A stretch of 64,000 nt of DNA, from the NCBI RefSeq assembly GCF_004310425.1, contig NZ_SIUB01000001.1, forward strand, positions 1 through 64,000, read 5' to 3'. The position numbers and the translations under genes are program-made. This document shows positions 53,757-62,783 of the stretch, piece after piece. Origin of the DNA: Hansschlegelia quercus. GTDB taxonomy: Bacteria > Pseudomonadota > Alphaproteobacteria > Rhizobiales > Methylopilaceae. Within the stretch, counting starts at the first letter, position 1. Every line of letters begins with the position of its first letter. The notes below the pieces were generated by a model that saw nothing but the letters and a program-made list of their open reading frames with translations, had not been told where the DNA came from and searched no databases.

Positions 53757-54080
53757 TGGTGATAAACGGCCGCTGTAATAAACCCTTCGGACCCGGGGGC
53801 AGTACCCGGCGCCTCCACCCAAGCCCTTGATATTAAGGGTTTCGGCGGGGGCGAAACAGGATCGACGGGGGCGTAAAGAGCGGGCTTTTGCCCGGCATGG
53901 CTCCACCGTTATCGGGCCATTCTATAGTTGCCAACGACAACTATGCTCCGGTTGCTCTGGCCGCGTGAGCGGTCCGGGAAACCGAACCTAAAGTCCTGAT
54001 GGTCTAGCAGCTATTGGGCGGGGCCCGGAGGCGCCTGGCAACAGAAGCCTCCACTTCTCTCCCCATCTGCGGCGACGACG
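53757..54080 (+). ncRNA. ssrA: Transfer-messenger RNA (tmRNA), circularly permuted two-piece form
   Basis: Gene order is reversed relative to one-piece tmRNA. The acceptor half comes first: T-arm-like CCGGGGGCAGTACCCGG and 3' acceptor strand CGCCTCC then ACC, ending near 53819. A spacer of about 27 bases follows, then the coding half starting GGGGGCGAAACAGGATCGAC at 53847. The two acceptor strands pair over 7 bp with one G-U. The tag frame at 53930-53968 reads ANDNYAPVALAA then stop. Ends are approximate (5' end 53755-53770, 3' end about 54080). With SmpB it rescues stalled ribosomes and marks proteins for ClpXP, whose genes are at 0.2-2.3 kb. Confidence 0.93.
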
Positions 54081-54152
54081 AAACAAGGCGGCTCCGCCGT
54101 TGCGCGTGAATGGTCGCGTTCGTTCGAGATCGCCAAAGATCGCGAGCAACGA

Positions 54153-54189
54153 AAAAGGGCCCTCCCGCTCTCGCGGAAAGGCCCTTTTG
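54153..54189. terminator. Bidirectional terminator after ssrA
   Basis: AAAAGGGCC at 54153-54161 pairs with GGCCCTTTT at 54180-54188, enclosing a second small hairpin (CCGCTCTCGCGG). T-runs follow in both directions, so it can end ssrA on the plus strand and the small secreted-protein gene (ending at 54228) on the minus strand. Confidence 0.8.
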
Positions 54190-54227
54190 TAGTCTGAGAC
54201 GTCAGCGACGCGAGGCGCCCCGAAGCG

Positions 54228-54524
54228 TTATTCGCAGACTTCGATGCGCTTGAAGTAGGTGCGGCCGTACTGGTCGACGTAGCGGCGGCGCTCCAGGACG
54301 CACTCGTCGTCGTCGCGATAGTGACGGGCGTTGTTGTTCGCGATCGCGGTGCCGGCGATCAGGCCGAGCGCACCGACGCCGACAACGGCCGCGGCGGTTC
54401 CGTTGCCATTGTGATGATGATGCCAGCGATCGGCCTTGGCGGCAGTCGGCGCGATGATCGCTGCCGTCATCGCCGCAGCTATCAGGCCGCTGATGATGCG
54501 CTTCTTCGAATAAGTCGAGGTCAT
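54228..54524 (-). CDS. Small secreted protein with glycine-zipper-like segment
   Basis: A 98-residue product. A signal peptide (KKRIISGLIAAAMTAAIIAP, cleavage after AAKA near residue 31) is followed by a His-rich start (DRWHHHHNGNG), a Gly/Ala segment (AAAVVGVGALGLIAGTAIA) resembling a glycine zipper or short membrane helix, and a charged C-terminal module with two cysteines (DDECVLERRRYVDQYG and IEVCE). Similar small proteins are common in Hyphomicrobiales and unassigned. GGGAG lies about 10 bases before the ATG. The His cluster may bind metal. It is convergent with ssrA. Confidence 0.78.
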   Translation of the reverse strand: MTSTYSKKRIISGLIAAAMTAAIIAPTAAKADRWHHHHNGNGTAAAVVGVGALGLIAGTAIANNNARHYRDDDECVLERRRYVDQYGRTYFKRIEVCE

Positions 54525-54819
54525 TTCAAGTTGCTCCCGTCGGCGCGGTCTTCACTGCCGCGCGGATGATTGTGAATTCAGACTATCAAACGCGGGCGGC
54601 TGCCGGAATGTTTCCATCTCATCGCTGAACTCATAATGAACGGAAGGTGGACCGTCGGTTCGTCGCCCGAGCCTTTGAGCCTTACCACGCCTGTTCTTGG
54701 CCTTCCCTGCGGACTGGCCGTCACCGGCGCGACGCGCCGGCTTTCCGCCAGCGGCATCGCCTCTTGAACTCGGGCGCGAAGCCGGCCATGTCCCCCGCCG
54801 CAATCGTCGAGGGGCCATC

Positions 54820-56709
54820 ATGACCGAAACAGCCGAAAAACCCGTCGAGAACCGCGCGTTCGAAGCCGACGTCGCCAAGCTGCTGCACCTGATGGTGCAC
54901 TCCGTCTATTCCGACAAAGACGTCTTCCTGCGCGAGCTCGTCTCGAACGCGGCAGACGCCTGCGAGAAGCTGCGTTTCGAGGCGATCGAGAACCCGTCGC
55001 TGCTCGGCGACGACCCGAAGCCGCACATCACTATCTCCGCCGACGAGGAGTCGCGCCGCCTCACCATCGAGGACAACGGCGTCGGCATGAGCCGCGACGA
55101 GATGATTGAAGCGCTCGGCACGATCGCGCGCTCGGGCACCAAAGCGTTCATGGACCGGCTGGAGGCCGCCCAAGGCAAGGAGGGCGCGCAGCTCATCGGC
55201 CAGTTCGGCGTCGGCTTCTACTCCGCCTTCATGGTCGCCGACCGCGTCCAGGTCTTCTCGCGCCGGGCGGGCGCCGACGGGGCGTGGGTCTGGTCCTCGG
55301 ACGGCAAGGGCGAATATTCGGTCGCCCCTGCGGCCACGGATGAGGCGCCGACGCGCGGCGCCAAGGTCGTCTTGCACCTGATGGAGGACGCCAAGTCCTA
55401 CGCCGAGCGCTGGACGCTGGAGCGCATCGTCAAGGCGCAGTCCGGCCATGTGCCGGTGCCGATCTCACTGGTCGAGAAGCCGGGCGCCGAGCCAGTCGAG
55501 ATCGCCGACGGCGCGGCGCTCTGGACCAAGCCGAAGTCCGAGATCTCGAAGGAGGCATACGCCGAATTCTACCGCACTGTCGCCGGCGCCTATGACGATC
55601 CCGCCATGACCGTGCACTACCGCGCGGAAGGCCGCCACGAATACACCGCGCTCGCCTTCGTGCCCTCGGCCGAGCCCTTCGACCTGTTCGACCCCGATCG
55701 AAAAGGCCGGATGAAGCTCTACGTCCGCCGGGTCTTCATCACCGACGATGCCGAGCTGCTACCGCGCTGGCTGCGCTTCGTGCGCGGGCTCGTCGATTCC
55801 AACGACCTGCCGCTCAACGTCTCCCGCGAGATGATCCAGGAAAGCCCGATCCTCGCGGCCATCCGCAAAGGTCTGACCAGCCGCATCCTCGGCGACCTGG
55901 AGAAGCTCGCCGAGAACGACAAGCCGACCTTCGAGACCGTCTGGGAAGCCTTCGGCCCGGTCATCAAGGAAGGCGTTTACGAGGATTACGAGCGCCGCGA
56001 GCAGTTGCTGAAGCTCGCCCGCTTCAAGACGACGACCTCGGGCGCCGAATGGCGCACGCTCTCCGACTATGTCGAGGCGATGAAGGAGAACCAGACGGCG
56101 ATCTATTATCTCGCCGGGGGCAAGGCCGAGCAGTTGCTAGCCTCCCCGCACCTTGAAGGCTTTGCCGCCCGCGGCGTCGAGGTGCTGCTGCTCTCCGATC
56201 CCGTCGACAGCTTCTGGGTGACGGCCGGCGCCGACTTCGGCGGCAAGCCGTTCAAGTCGGTGACGCAAGGGGCGGCGGAGCTTTCGCTGATCGCGAAGCC
56301 CGAGGCCGCGGAGACGCCGGCGCCTGAAGCGCAAGCCTCCGTCGCCGACTTCATCGCCTTTGCGAAGACGACGCTGGGCGACGCCGTTGAGGACGTCCGC
56401 GCCTCCGATCGCCTGACGACCAGCGCCGTCTGCCTCGTCGCGCCCGATTTCGGGCCGGACCGGCAGCTCGAGAAGATCATGGCGAGCTCCGGCCGCGGCG
56501 GCGCCGGCGCAAAACCCATTCTCGAGATCAACCCGGCTCACGCTCTCGTCGTCGCGCTCGCCGCCAAAGGCGCGGAGGACCAGACGTTCCGGGAGGATGC
56601 GGTGTCGCTGCTGTTCGACGAGGCCAAGATCCTCGACGGCGAGCGGGTGGTTGACCCGAAGGCTTTCTCCGGCCGCCTCGCCCGCGTTCTGGAACGCGCA
56701 TCGAAATGA
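54820..56709 (+). CDS. htpG: Molecular chaperone HtpG (Hsp90)
   Basis: Bacterial Hsp90, an ATP-dependent dimeric chaperone. The 629-residue protein has the GHKL ATPase N-domain (FLRELVSNAADACEKLRFEAI with the catalytic Glu and Asn, IEDNGVGMSRDEMIEALGTIA, QFGVGFYSAFMV), the middle domain (LPLNVSREMIQESPILAAIRKGL) and a C-terminal dimerisation domain. The ATG at 54820 has GAGGGG about six bases upstream and the family N-terminus; an ATG at 54697 would add a leader without support. No clear sigma-32 promoter was identified in the 295-base region upstream. The stop overlaps the next gene by four bases. Confidence 0.97.
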   Translation: MTETAEKPVENRAFEADVAKLLHLMVHSVYSDKDVFLRELVSNAADACEKLRFEAIENPSLLGDDPKPHITISADEESRRLTIEDNGVGMSRDEMIEALGTIARSGTKAFMDRLEAAQGKEGAQLIGQFGVGFYSAFMVADRVQVFSRRAGADGAWVWSSDGKGEYSVAPAATDEAPTRGAKVVLHLMEDAKSYAERWTLERIVKAQSGHVPVPISLVEKPGAEPVEIADGAALWTKPKSEISKEAYAEFYRTVAGAYDDPAMTVHYRAEGRHEYTALAFVPSAEPFDLFDPDRKGRMKLYVRRVFITDDAELLPRWLRFVRGLVDSNDLPLNVSREMIQESPILAAIRKGLTSRILGDLEKLAENDKPTFETVWEAFGPVIKEGVYEDYERREQLLKLARFKTTTSGAEWRTLSDYVEAMKENQTAIYYLAGGKAEQLLASPHLEGFAARGVEVLLLSDPVDSFWVTAGADFGGKPFKSVTQGAAELSLIAKPEAAETPAPEAQASVADFIAFAKTTLGDAVEDVRASDRLTTSAVCLVAPDFGPDRQLEKIMASSGRGGAGAKPILEINPAHALVVALAAKGAEDQTFREDAVSLLFDEAKILDGERVVDPKAFSGRLARVLERASK

Positions 56710-57437
56710 GCGATTTCGCCGGCGCGTTGCGCGAGCGGCTGCCGGTCGCGCGGCGGAGCTACGATCTGCCGAAGCGGACAGGCCTCGTCATCGTCGACGC
56801 GGTGAACGGCTTCTGCACGCCGGGCGCGGGCCCGCTGGCGCCGATAGCGCCGGACGCCGCGATCGACGGCATGCTCTCCGAGATCGCGGCGCTCGCCCGC
56901 CGGTTCCTTGACGAACAGCGCCCGGTGCTCGCGCTCTGCGACACGCACGAGCCCGGCCGGCCCGAGCCGCCCTACCCGCCGCACTGCGAACGCGGGACCG
57001 GACAGGAGAAGCTCGCGCCTGCGCTGAGCTTCCTTGAGCGGAAACCCGGCGCGCGGATCGTCGAGAAGGACGTGATCGACGGCTATGTCGGGACGACGCT
57101 CGCCGACGGCTCGAACATCCTGGTCGAGTGGATCCGCGCCGCCGAACTCGAAAGCGTCATGATCACAGGCATCTGCACGGATATCTGTGACCTCGATCTC
57201 GTGTCGACGCTGCTGTCGGCGCGCAATCACTACATGGGCGGGCGGCCGATGCTCGGGCCGCTGAAGGACGTCGTGCTCTACGAGCCGGGCTGCGCGACCT
57301 ACGATTTGGCGGGCGACGTGGCGGCGAAACTCGGCCTCCCGGAGACGGCGGCGCATCCGCAGGCGGAGACGCATCACATCGGGTTGTACGTGATGCAGGC
57401 GCGCGGCGCGGTGATCGCCGACCGCCTGAGGGGGTGA
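56706..57437 (+). CDS. Nicotinamidase-like cysteine hydrolase (isochorismatase family)
   Basis: A 243-residue cysteine hydrolase. The proposed triad is Asp31 (VIVDAVNGFC), Lys121 (EKDVIDGYVG) and Cys161 (GICTDICD). Asp79 and His81 (CDTHEPGRP) with His93 (PPHC) resemble the metal site of nicotinamidase (PncA), which converts nicotinamide to nicotinate in NAD salvage, so a nicotinamidase is favoured over an isochorismatase. PncA proteins are usually shorter (about 190-215), so the match is not exact. The ATG overlaps the htpG stop (ATGA), indicating translational coupling to a chaperone gene, an unusual pairing. Confidence 0.82.
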   Translation: MSDFAGALRERLPVARRSYDLPKRTGLVIVDAVNGFCTPGAGPLAPIAPDAAIDGMLSEIAALARRFLDEQRPVLALCDTHEPGRPEPPYPPHCERGTGQEKLAPALSFLERKPGARIVEKDVIDGYVGTTLADGSNILVEWIRAAELESVMITGICTDICDLDLVSTLLSARNHYMGGRPMLGPLKDVVLYEPGCATYDLAGDVAAKLGLPETAAHPQAETHHIGLYVMQARGAVIADRLRG

Positions 57438-57578
57438 GCAGACGGGCGCTGGGGGCTCCGGACCGTTCCGCTAGACGGAGATCGAAGCGCCTGCGGAACC
57501 TTGGCTGGCGGCAAGCCTTGCCCCTGCCCCGCTCCGGGGCCTAAACCGGCGCAGCCTTATTCTCCCGCCGGAGCAGAC

Positions 57579-60218
57579 ATGCGCGCCGAGGATCCCCGCA
57601 CAATTCGTCTCGACGAGTACCGCCCGTCGGACTTCCTGATCGACACGGTGGAGCTCGACGTCCGGCTCGATCCGACCGCGACGCGGGTGACGGCTCGGCT
57701 GGCGATTCGCCCCAATCCCGAGGGCCGGGCGGACGCGGCGCTGACGTTGGTCGGCGACGGATTGAATCTCGTCGCGGCGTCGATCGACGGGGCGGATCTG
57801 AGGCCGGACGATCTCGACGTCAGCCCCGACCAGCTCAAGCTCGCCAATCCGCCGCGCGGTCCCTTCGAGCTCACGATCACGACGATCGTGGACCCCTCCG
57901 CCAATACGCGGCTGATGGGGCTCTACCGCTCGAACGGCGCCTATTGCACGCAGTGCGAGGCCGAAGGCTTCCGGCGCATCACCTATTTTCTCGACCGGCC
58001 GGACGTTCTCGCCGTCTATACGACGCGGATCGAGGGTTCGAAGGCCGAGAACCCGGTTCTGCTGTCGAACGGCAACCTGGCCGAGACCGGCGACCTTGGC
58101 GACGACCGCCACTTCGCCGTCTGGCATGACCCGCACCCGAAGCCCTCCTACCTGTTCGCGCTGGTCGCGGGCGATCTCGGCGTGGTGGAGGACGAGTTCG
58201 TCACGATGAGCGGCCGCGAGGTCGCGCTCAAGGTGTTCGTCGAGCACGGCAAGGAGGACCGCGCGACCCACGCCATGGAGTCGATCAAGGCCTCGATGCG
58301 TTGGGACGAGCAGGCGTTCGGCCGCGAATACGACCTCGATGTCTTCATGGTCGTCGCCGTGTCCTACTTCAACATGGGCGCGATGGAGAACAAGGGCCTC
58401 AACGTCTTCAACGACAAGTACGTTCTGGCGAGCCCAGAGACCGCGACCGACGGCGACTACGCCAATATCGAGGCGATCATCGCCCACGAATACTTCCACA
58501 ACTGGACCGGCAACCGCATCACCTGCCGCGACTGGTTCCAGCTCTGCCTGAAGGAAGGGCTGACCGTGTTCCGCGATCAGGAGTTCACCTCCGACATGCG
58601 TTCGCGGCCGGTGAAGCGCATCCAGGACGTGCGCAATCTGCGCTCGATCCAGTTCGCGGAGGACGCGGGTCCCCTCGCCCACGCGGTGCGGCCGAACGCC
58701 TATGCCGAGATCAACAACTTCTACACGCCGACGATCTACGAGAAGGGCGCGGAGGTCATCCGCATGCTGAAGACGTGGATCGGCGGCGACGCCTTCCGCG
58801 CCGGCATGGACCTCTACTTCGAGCGGCACGACGGCCAGGCCTGCACAATCGAGCAGTTCATCGCTTGCTTCGCAGAGGTCTCCGGCCGCGACTTCGCTCA
58901 GTTCCTTCGCTGGTACGCGCAGGCCGGCACGCCGGTGGTCACGATCCGCACCACGCATGACGCTGAAGCGAAGACCTTCACCATTGAAGCGACGCAGAAA
59001 ACGCCGGCGACGCCGGGGCAGCCGTCGAAGCAGCCGATGGTCATCCCGCTCGCGCTCGGCCTTGTCGGCCAGGATGGCGACGACCTACCGCTCGTCGTCG
59101 ACGGCGCGCCCGCGGGCCCCGTTTTCGCGCTGACGGACGAGACCACGCGCATCGTATTCGAGGACATCGCCACCCGTCCGGCCGCGTCGCTGTTCCGCAA
59201 CTTCTCCGCGCCGGTGAAGGTGGTCTCCGACGTCACCGACGAGGAGCTGCTGTTCCTCGCGGCCCACGACAGAGATCCGTTCAACCGCTGGCAGGCGACG
59301 CAGACGGTCGCGCTGAGGAAGCTCGTCGCGGACGTCGCGGCCTTCCGCGCAGTCCGGCCGATCTCGCCGGAGCCGAAGCTCGCCGAGGCGATCGGCCGGG
59401 CGTTCGATCCAGCCGAGACGGACTGCGCCTATGCCGCCCAGATTGCAGCGCTTCCCGCCGAAGGCGACGTCGCCCGGGAGATCGGCGAGAACGTCGACCC
59501 CGACGCGATCCACGCCGTGCGGTCCCTGCTGAAGGCCGATATCCGCGACCGGCTTGCAGGCCCGCTGGCGGCCGCTGCCGACCGGCTCGCCGAGACCGGC
59601 CCCTATTCGCCGGACGCCGCATCCGCCGGACGGCGCGCGCTGAAATACGCAGCCCTCGATCTGCTGAGCGCCGGCGGCGCGGCGGAGGGCGTTGAGCGCG
59701 TCTTCGCCCTCTACAAGTCGGCCCGCAACATGACGGACAAGGTCATGGCGCTCCACGCGCTGTCGATCCACGCGACGCCGGAGCGCGAGGAGGCGCTGAC
59801 GGACTTCGCGACGCTCTACAGCCGCGATCCCCTGCTGCTCGACAAGTGGTTCGTGATCCAGGCCTCTGCGCCGCTGCCGGACACGCTCGACCGCGTCGAG
59901 GCGCTGATGGCGGCGCCGGGCTTTGACATGAGGAACCCGAACCGCGTCCGCTCGCTGATCGGCGCGTTCGGCTCGGGCAACCCGACCCAGTTCAACAGGG
60001 CTGACGGGCGCGGCTACGCCTTCATCGCGGGCGTCGTGGCCGAACTGAATACGCTCAACCCGCAGGTGGCCGCGCGGCTGCTCGGCGCCTTCCGCACATG
60101 GCGGTCGCTGGAGCCCGAAAGGCGCGCCCGCGCGGAGACCGCGCTTCGGGCCTTGGCCGCCATGCCCGACCTGTCGCCGGATGTCGCCGACATCGTCAAT
60201 CGCGCGCTTGGCGGATGA
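57579..60218 (+). CDS. pepN: Aminopeptidase N
   Basis: An M1-family zinc aminopeptidase that removes N-terminal residues from peptides in the cytoplasm. The 879-residue protein has the substrate-recognition GAMEN motif at 267-271, the zinc site HEYFH at 303-307 with Glu326 as third ligand (HExxH-18x-E), and the C-terminal Ig-like and HEAT-type helical domains typical of proteobacterial PepN (about 870-890 residues). GGAG six bases before the ATG at 57579 decides the start against an open frame from 57501. The gene is single, with 141 bases of spacer before it. Confidence 0.97.
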   Translation: MRAEDPRTIRLDEYRPSDFLIDTVELDVRLDPTATRVTARLAIRPNPEGRADAALTLVGDGLNLVAASIDGADLRPDDLDVSPDQLKLANPPRGPFELTITTIVDPSANTRLMGLYRSNGAYCTQCEAEGFRRITYFLDRPDVLAVYTTRIEGSKAENPVLLSNGNLAETGDLGDDRHFAVWHDPHPKPSYLFALVAGDLGVVEDEFVTMSGREVALKVFVEHGKEDRATHAMESIKASMRWDEQAFGREYDLDVFMVVAVSYFNMGAMENKGLNVFNDKYVLASPETATDGDYANIEAIIAHEYFHNWTGNRITCRDWFQLCLKEGLTVFRDQEFTSDMRSRPVKRIQDVRNLRSIQFAEDAGPLAHAVRPNAYAEINNFYTPTIYEKGAEVIRMLKTWIGGDAFRAGMDLYFERHDGQACTIEQFIACFAEVSGRDFAQFLRWYAQAGTPVVTIRTTHDAEAKTFTIEATQKTPATPGQPSKQPMVIPLALGLVGQDGDDLPLVVDGAPAGPVFALTDETTRIVFEDIATRPAASLFRNFSAPVKVVSDVTDEELLFLAAHDRDPFNRWQATQTVALRKLVADVAAFRAVRPISPEPKLAEAIGRAFDPAETDCAYAAQIAALPAEGDVAREIGENVDPDAIHAVRSLLKADIRDRLAGPLAAAADRLAETGPYSPDAASAGRRALKYAALDLLSAGGAAEGVERVFALYKSARNMTDKVMALHALSIHATPEREEALTDFATLYSRDPLLLDKWFVIQASAPLPDTLDRVEALMAAPGFDMRNPNRVRSLIGAFGSGNPTQFNRADGRGYAFIAGVVAELNTLNPQVAARLLGAFRTWRSLEPERRARAETALRALAAMPDLSPDVADIVNRALGG

Positions 60219-60387
60219 GAGCCAAGTGATTCTTCCGACTCATGTTTTCGCGGCACGATCGTCCAAGTAATTAACGACCTCTTAATTAGAGCTGGACAGC
60301 ACCCCAGCCTGTTGATTCTAATACAGATGTCGATTCGACGTGGGGTACACGGATCGGCTTCTCCAGTATCGACAGAAGGACGTTGCG

Positions 60388-62697
60388 ATGGCGCGCGCCA
60401 CCGTGGCAGGGATGATTTTGGCTCGACCGGACCAACACCTGTTCGCGAAGCTTCGATCCGTCTCCTACGCACTGAGGCAGATCGCCACCGAGCGGATGCT
60501 CGGGCGGATCGTCCCCTCGGTCATCGTCGCCTTCCTCGTGGTCTTCGGCGTCGTCGTCACGATGGAGTGCCTGGACGCCCGCCAGCGGGCGATCCGAGCC
60601 GCCTCCGACGACATGGCGACCATCGCCGCGATGACCGCCCTGCAACTGCCCCGCGCTCAGCCCAACGAGGCTCAGCCGCCCCGCGAGGCGCTCTCCGTCA
60701 GTCTTCCGACCCAGGCGACGGACCGCGGCCGGCGGATCTACCTCACGGATGACGCCGGCCGGATCATAGCGACCCGTGGCGCGCCCGAGGGCGCAGCCCC
60801 CGCCGATCTCGTCACCCTGCTCGGGCCGGCGCAACCGCTTACGACCTTCGCCGACCGCGCCGGCGTGATGGCGCTGACGCTGCCGGACGGCTCGGCCGCG
60901 CTTGCGACGGTGCGCGCCGTCGATGCGGACCGGGCCGCGCAGGTCGCCTTCGTCCAGACCTTCGACGACATCCTCGAACCGTGGCGCGCCAGGGTCCGCT
61001 CCTCCGTCGCGTTTTATGGATCGACCGGGCTCGTGCTCGTCCTCCTCGGCTTCGCCTTCCGCTGGCAGTCGGGCCGCGGCCGCCGCACCGACGAGATCTA
61101 CGACCGCGTGCAGCTGCGCATCGAGACCGCGCTGTCGCGCGGCCATTGCGGCCTGTTCGACTGGGACATCGCCAAAGGCCGCATCTTCTGGTCGCGCTCG
61201 CTGTTCGAGCTCCTCGGCTATCCCCACCGCGATGACCTTGTCTCCTTCGGCGAATTCAACGCGCTGGTGCATCCCGAGGACGTCGACTTCTACGCCCTCG
61301 CCGATGAGGTCGCCGGCGGGCAGACCCTCAACATCGACCGCGTCTTCCGCGTCCGCGACGCCAAGGGCGACTGGAAGTGGCTGCGAGCCCGCGCCGAGGC
61401 GGTCCGCGCCCGCAACGAGACCGGCGTCCGGCTCGTCGGCATCTGCGTCGACGTCACCGAACACCGGACTTTGGCCGAGCGCACCGCGACCGCGGACATG
61501 CGGCTGCGCGACGCCATCGAGACCATCTCCGAGGCCTTTGTGCTGTGGGACGCCTCGAACCGGCTCGTCACCTGCAATTCGAAGTTCCAGCAGCTCTACG
61601 AGCTGCGCGACGACGACGTGCTGCCGGGCGCCGCCCGCGAGGAGATCATCGCCGCCGGCCGCCAGCCCGCCGTCGTGAACGCCGTGCGCCCGGACGGACG
61701 CGTCGAGGACGGCGCGCGATCCTATGAGGCGCAGATCGAGGACGGCCGCTGGCTGCGCATCAACGAGCGCCGCACCAAGGACGGCGGCTTCGTCTCCGTC
61801 GGCACCGACATCTCCTCGCTGAAGCGGCAGGAGGAGCGCCTGATGGATTCCGAGAAGGCGCTGATGGCGAACGTCGCCGACCTTCGCAAGTCCCGCCAGA
61901 CGCTGGAGGTTCAAGCCCAGCAGCTCGCCGACCTCGCCGAGAAATATGCCGAGCAGAAGAGCCAGGCCGAGTTCGCCAGCCAGGCGAAGTCGGAGTTCCT
62001 GGCCAACATCTCCCACGAGCTCCGCACGCCGCTGAACGCCATTCTCGGCTTCTCCGAGATCATGGAATCCGGCCTGTTCGGCCCGCTCGGCTCCGACAAA
62101 TACGTCGAGTATCTCCGCGACATCCGCGAGAGCGGCGAATACCTGCTCGACGTCATCAACGACGTATTGGACATGGCGAAGATCGAGGCCGGCCGCTTCA
62201 AGCTGTCGCGCGAGGCGATCGACATCGACAAGGTGGTTCTCGACGCCATCCGCGTGATCACGCCGCGCGCCGAAGAAAAATCGATCGCGCTTCGCGCCGA
62301 GGCCGCCTGCGGCGTGACCGTCGAGGTCGATCGGCGCGCCTTGAAGCAGATCCTGCTCAACCTGCTGTCGAACGCGGTGAAGTTCACTCCTGCCGGCGGC
62401 CGCGTGACGATCCGCACCCGCGCGGTCGGCGGCGCGATGAACCTCTATATCGAGGACACCGGCATCGGCATCCCAAAGGACGCGATCGACAAGCTCGGCC
62501 GCCCGTTCGAGCAGGTCGAGAACCAATTCTCCAAGAGTCACAAGGGTTCGGGCCTTGGCCTCGCAATCGCGAAGTCGCTCGCCGAGCTTCATGGCGGCTC
62601 GATGCGCATCCGCTCCACCGTCGGCGTCGGCACGGTCGTGCTGGTCCGCCTGCCGGTGACCGCCGAGGCGGAGATGGCCGAAGAGCTGGTGGCCTGA
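60388..62697 (+). CDS. PAS-domain sensor histidine kinase, PleC/PdhS-like
   Basis: A 769-residue membrane histidine kinase. TM1 is about 41-59 and TM2 about 208-225, enclosing a periplasmic sensor of about 150 residues. Two PAS domains follow (about 245-358 and 375-478), then a coiled coil (480-530), a HisKA domain with phospho-acceptor His543 (ISHELRTPLNAILGFSEIM) and an HATPase domain (LLSNAVKFTPAGGRV, DTGIGIPKDA, GSGLGLAIAKSLAELHGG). The stretch after the His, containing FGPLGSDKYVEYLRDI, is typical of the PleC/DivJ/PdhS kinases that set DivK/PleD state and cell polarity in Alphaproteobacteria. Exact identity within that group is not decided. AGAAGGA seven bases upstream fixes the ATG at 60388. 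Confidence 0.9.
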   Translation: MARATVAGMILARPDQHLFAKLRSVSYALRQIATERMLGRIVPSVIVAFLVVFGVVVTMECLDARQRAIRAASDDMATIAAMTALQLPRAQPNEAQPPREALSVSLPTQATDRGRRIYLTDDAGRIIATRGAPEGAAPADLVTLLGPAQPLTTFADRAGVMALTLPDGSAALATVRAVDADRAAQVAFVQTFDDILEPWRARVRSSVAFYGSTGLVLVLLGFAFRWQSGRGRRTDEIYDRVQLRIETALSRGHCGLFDWDIAKGRIFWSRSLFELLGYPHRDDLVSFGEFNALVHPEDVDFYALADEVAGGQTLNIDRVFRVRDAKGDWKWLRARAEAVRARNETGVRLVGICVDVTEHRTLAERTATADMRLRDAIETISEAFVLWDASNRLVTCNSKFQQLYELRDDDVLPGAAREEIIAAGRQPAVVNAVRPDGRVEDGARSYEAQIEDGRWLRINERRTKDGGFVSVGTDISSLKRQEERLMDSEKALMANVADLRKSRQTLEVQAQQLADLAEKYAEQKSQAEFASQAKSEFLANISHELRTPLNAILGFSEIMESGLFGPLGSDKYVEYLRDIRESGEYLLDVINDVLDMAKIEAGRFKLSREAIDIDKVVLDAIRVITPRAEEKSIALRAEAACGVTVEVDRRALKQILLNLLSNAVKFTPAGGRVTIRTRAVGGAMNLYIEDTGIGIPKDAIDKLGRPFEQVENQFSKSHKGSGLGLAIAKSLAELHGGSMRIRSTVGVGTVVLVRLPVTAEAEMAEELVA

Positions 62698-62783
62698 AGG
62701 CTTCGCGCTGTTGCGCGTCCCCGAAAGCGGCCTTAAGGCAGGCCGAGCCCGGCGGACGCCGCGCGCTTCATTCGGGGTCCCGC

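Noticed and set aside
53847-54080. One-piece tmRNA of the usual bacterial type
   Set aside because: The 3' acceptor strand with its T-arm lies upstream of the coding part, which only fits the permuted form.
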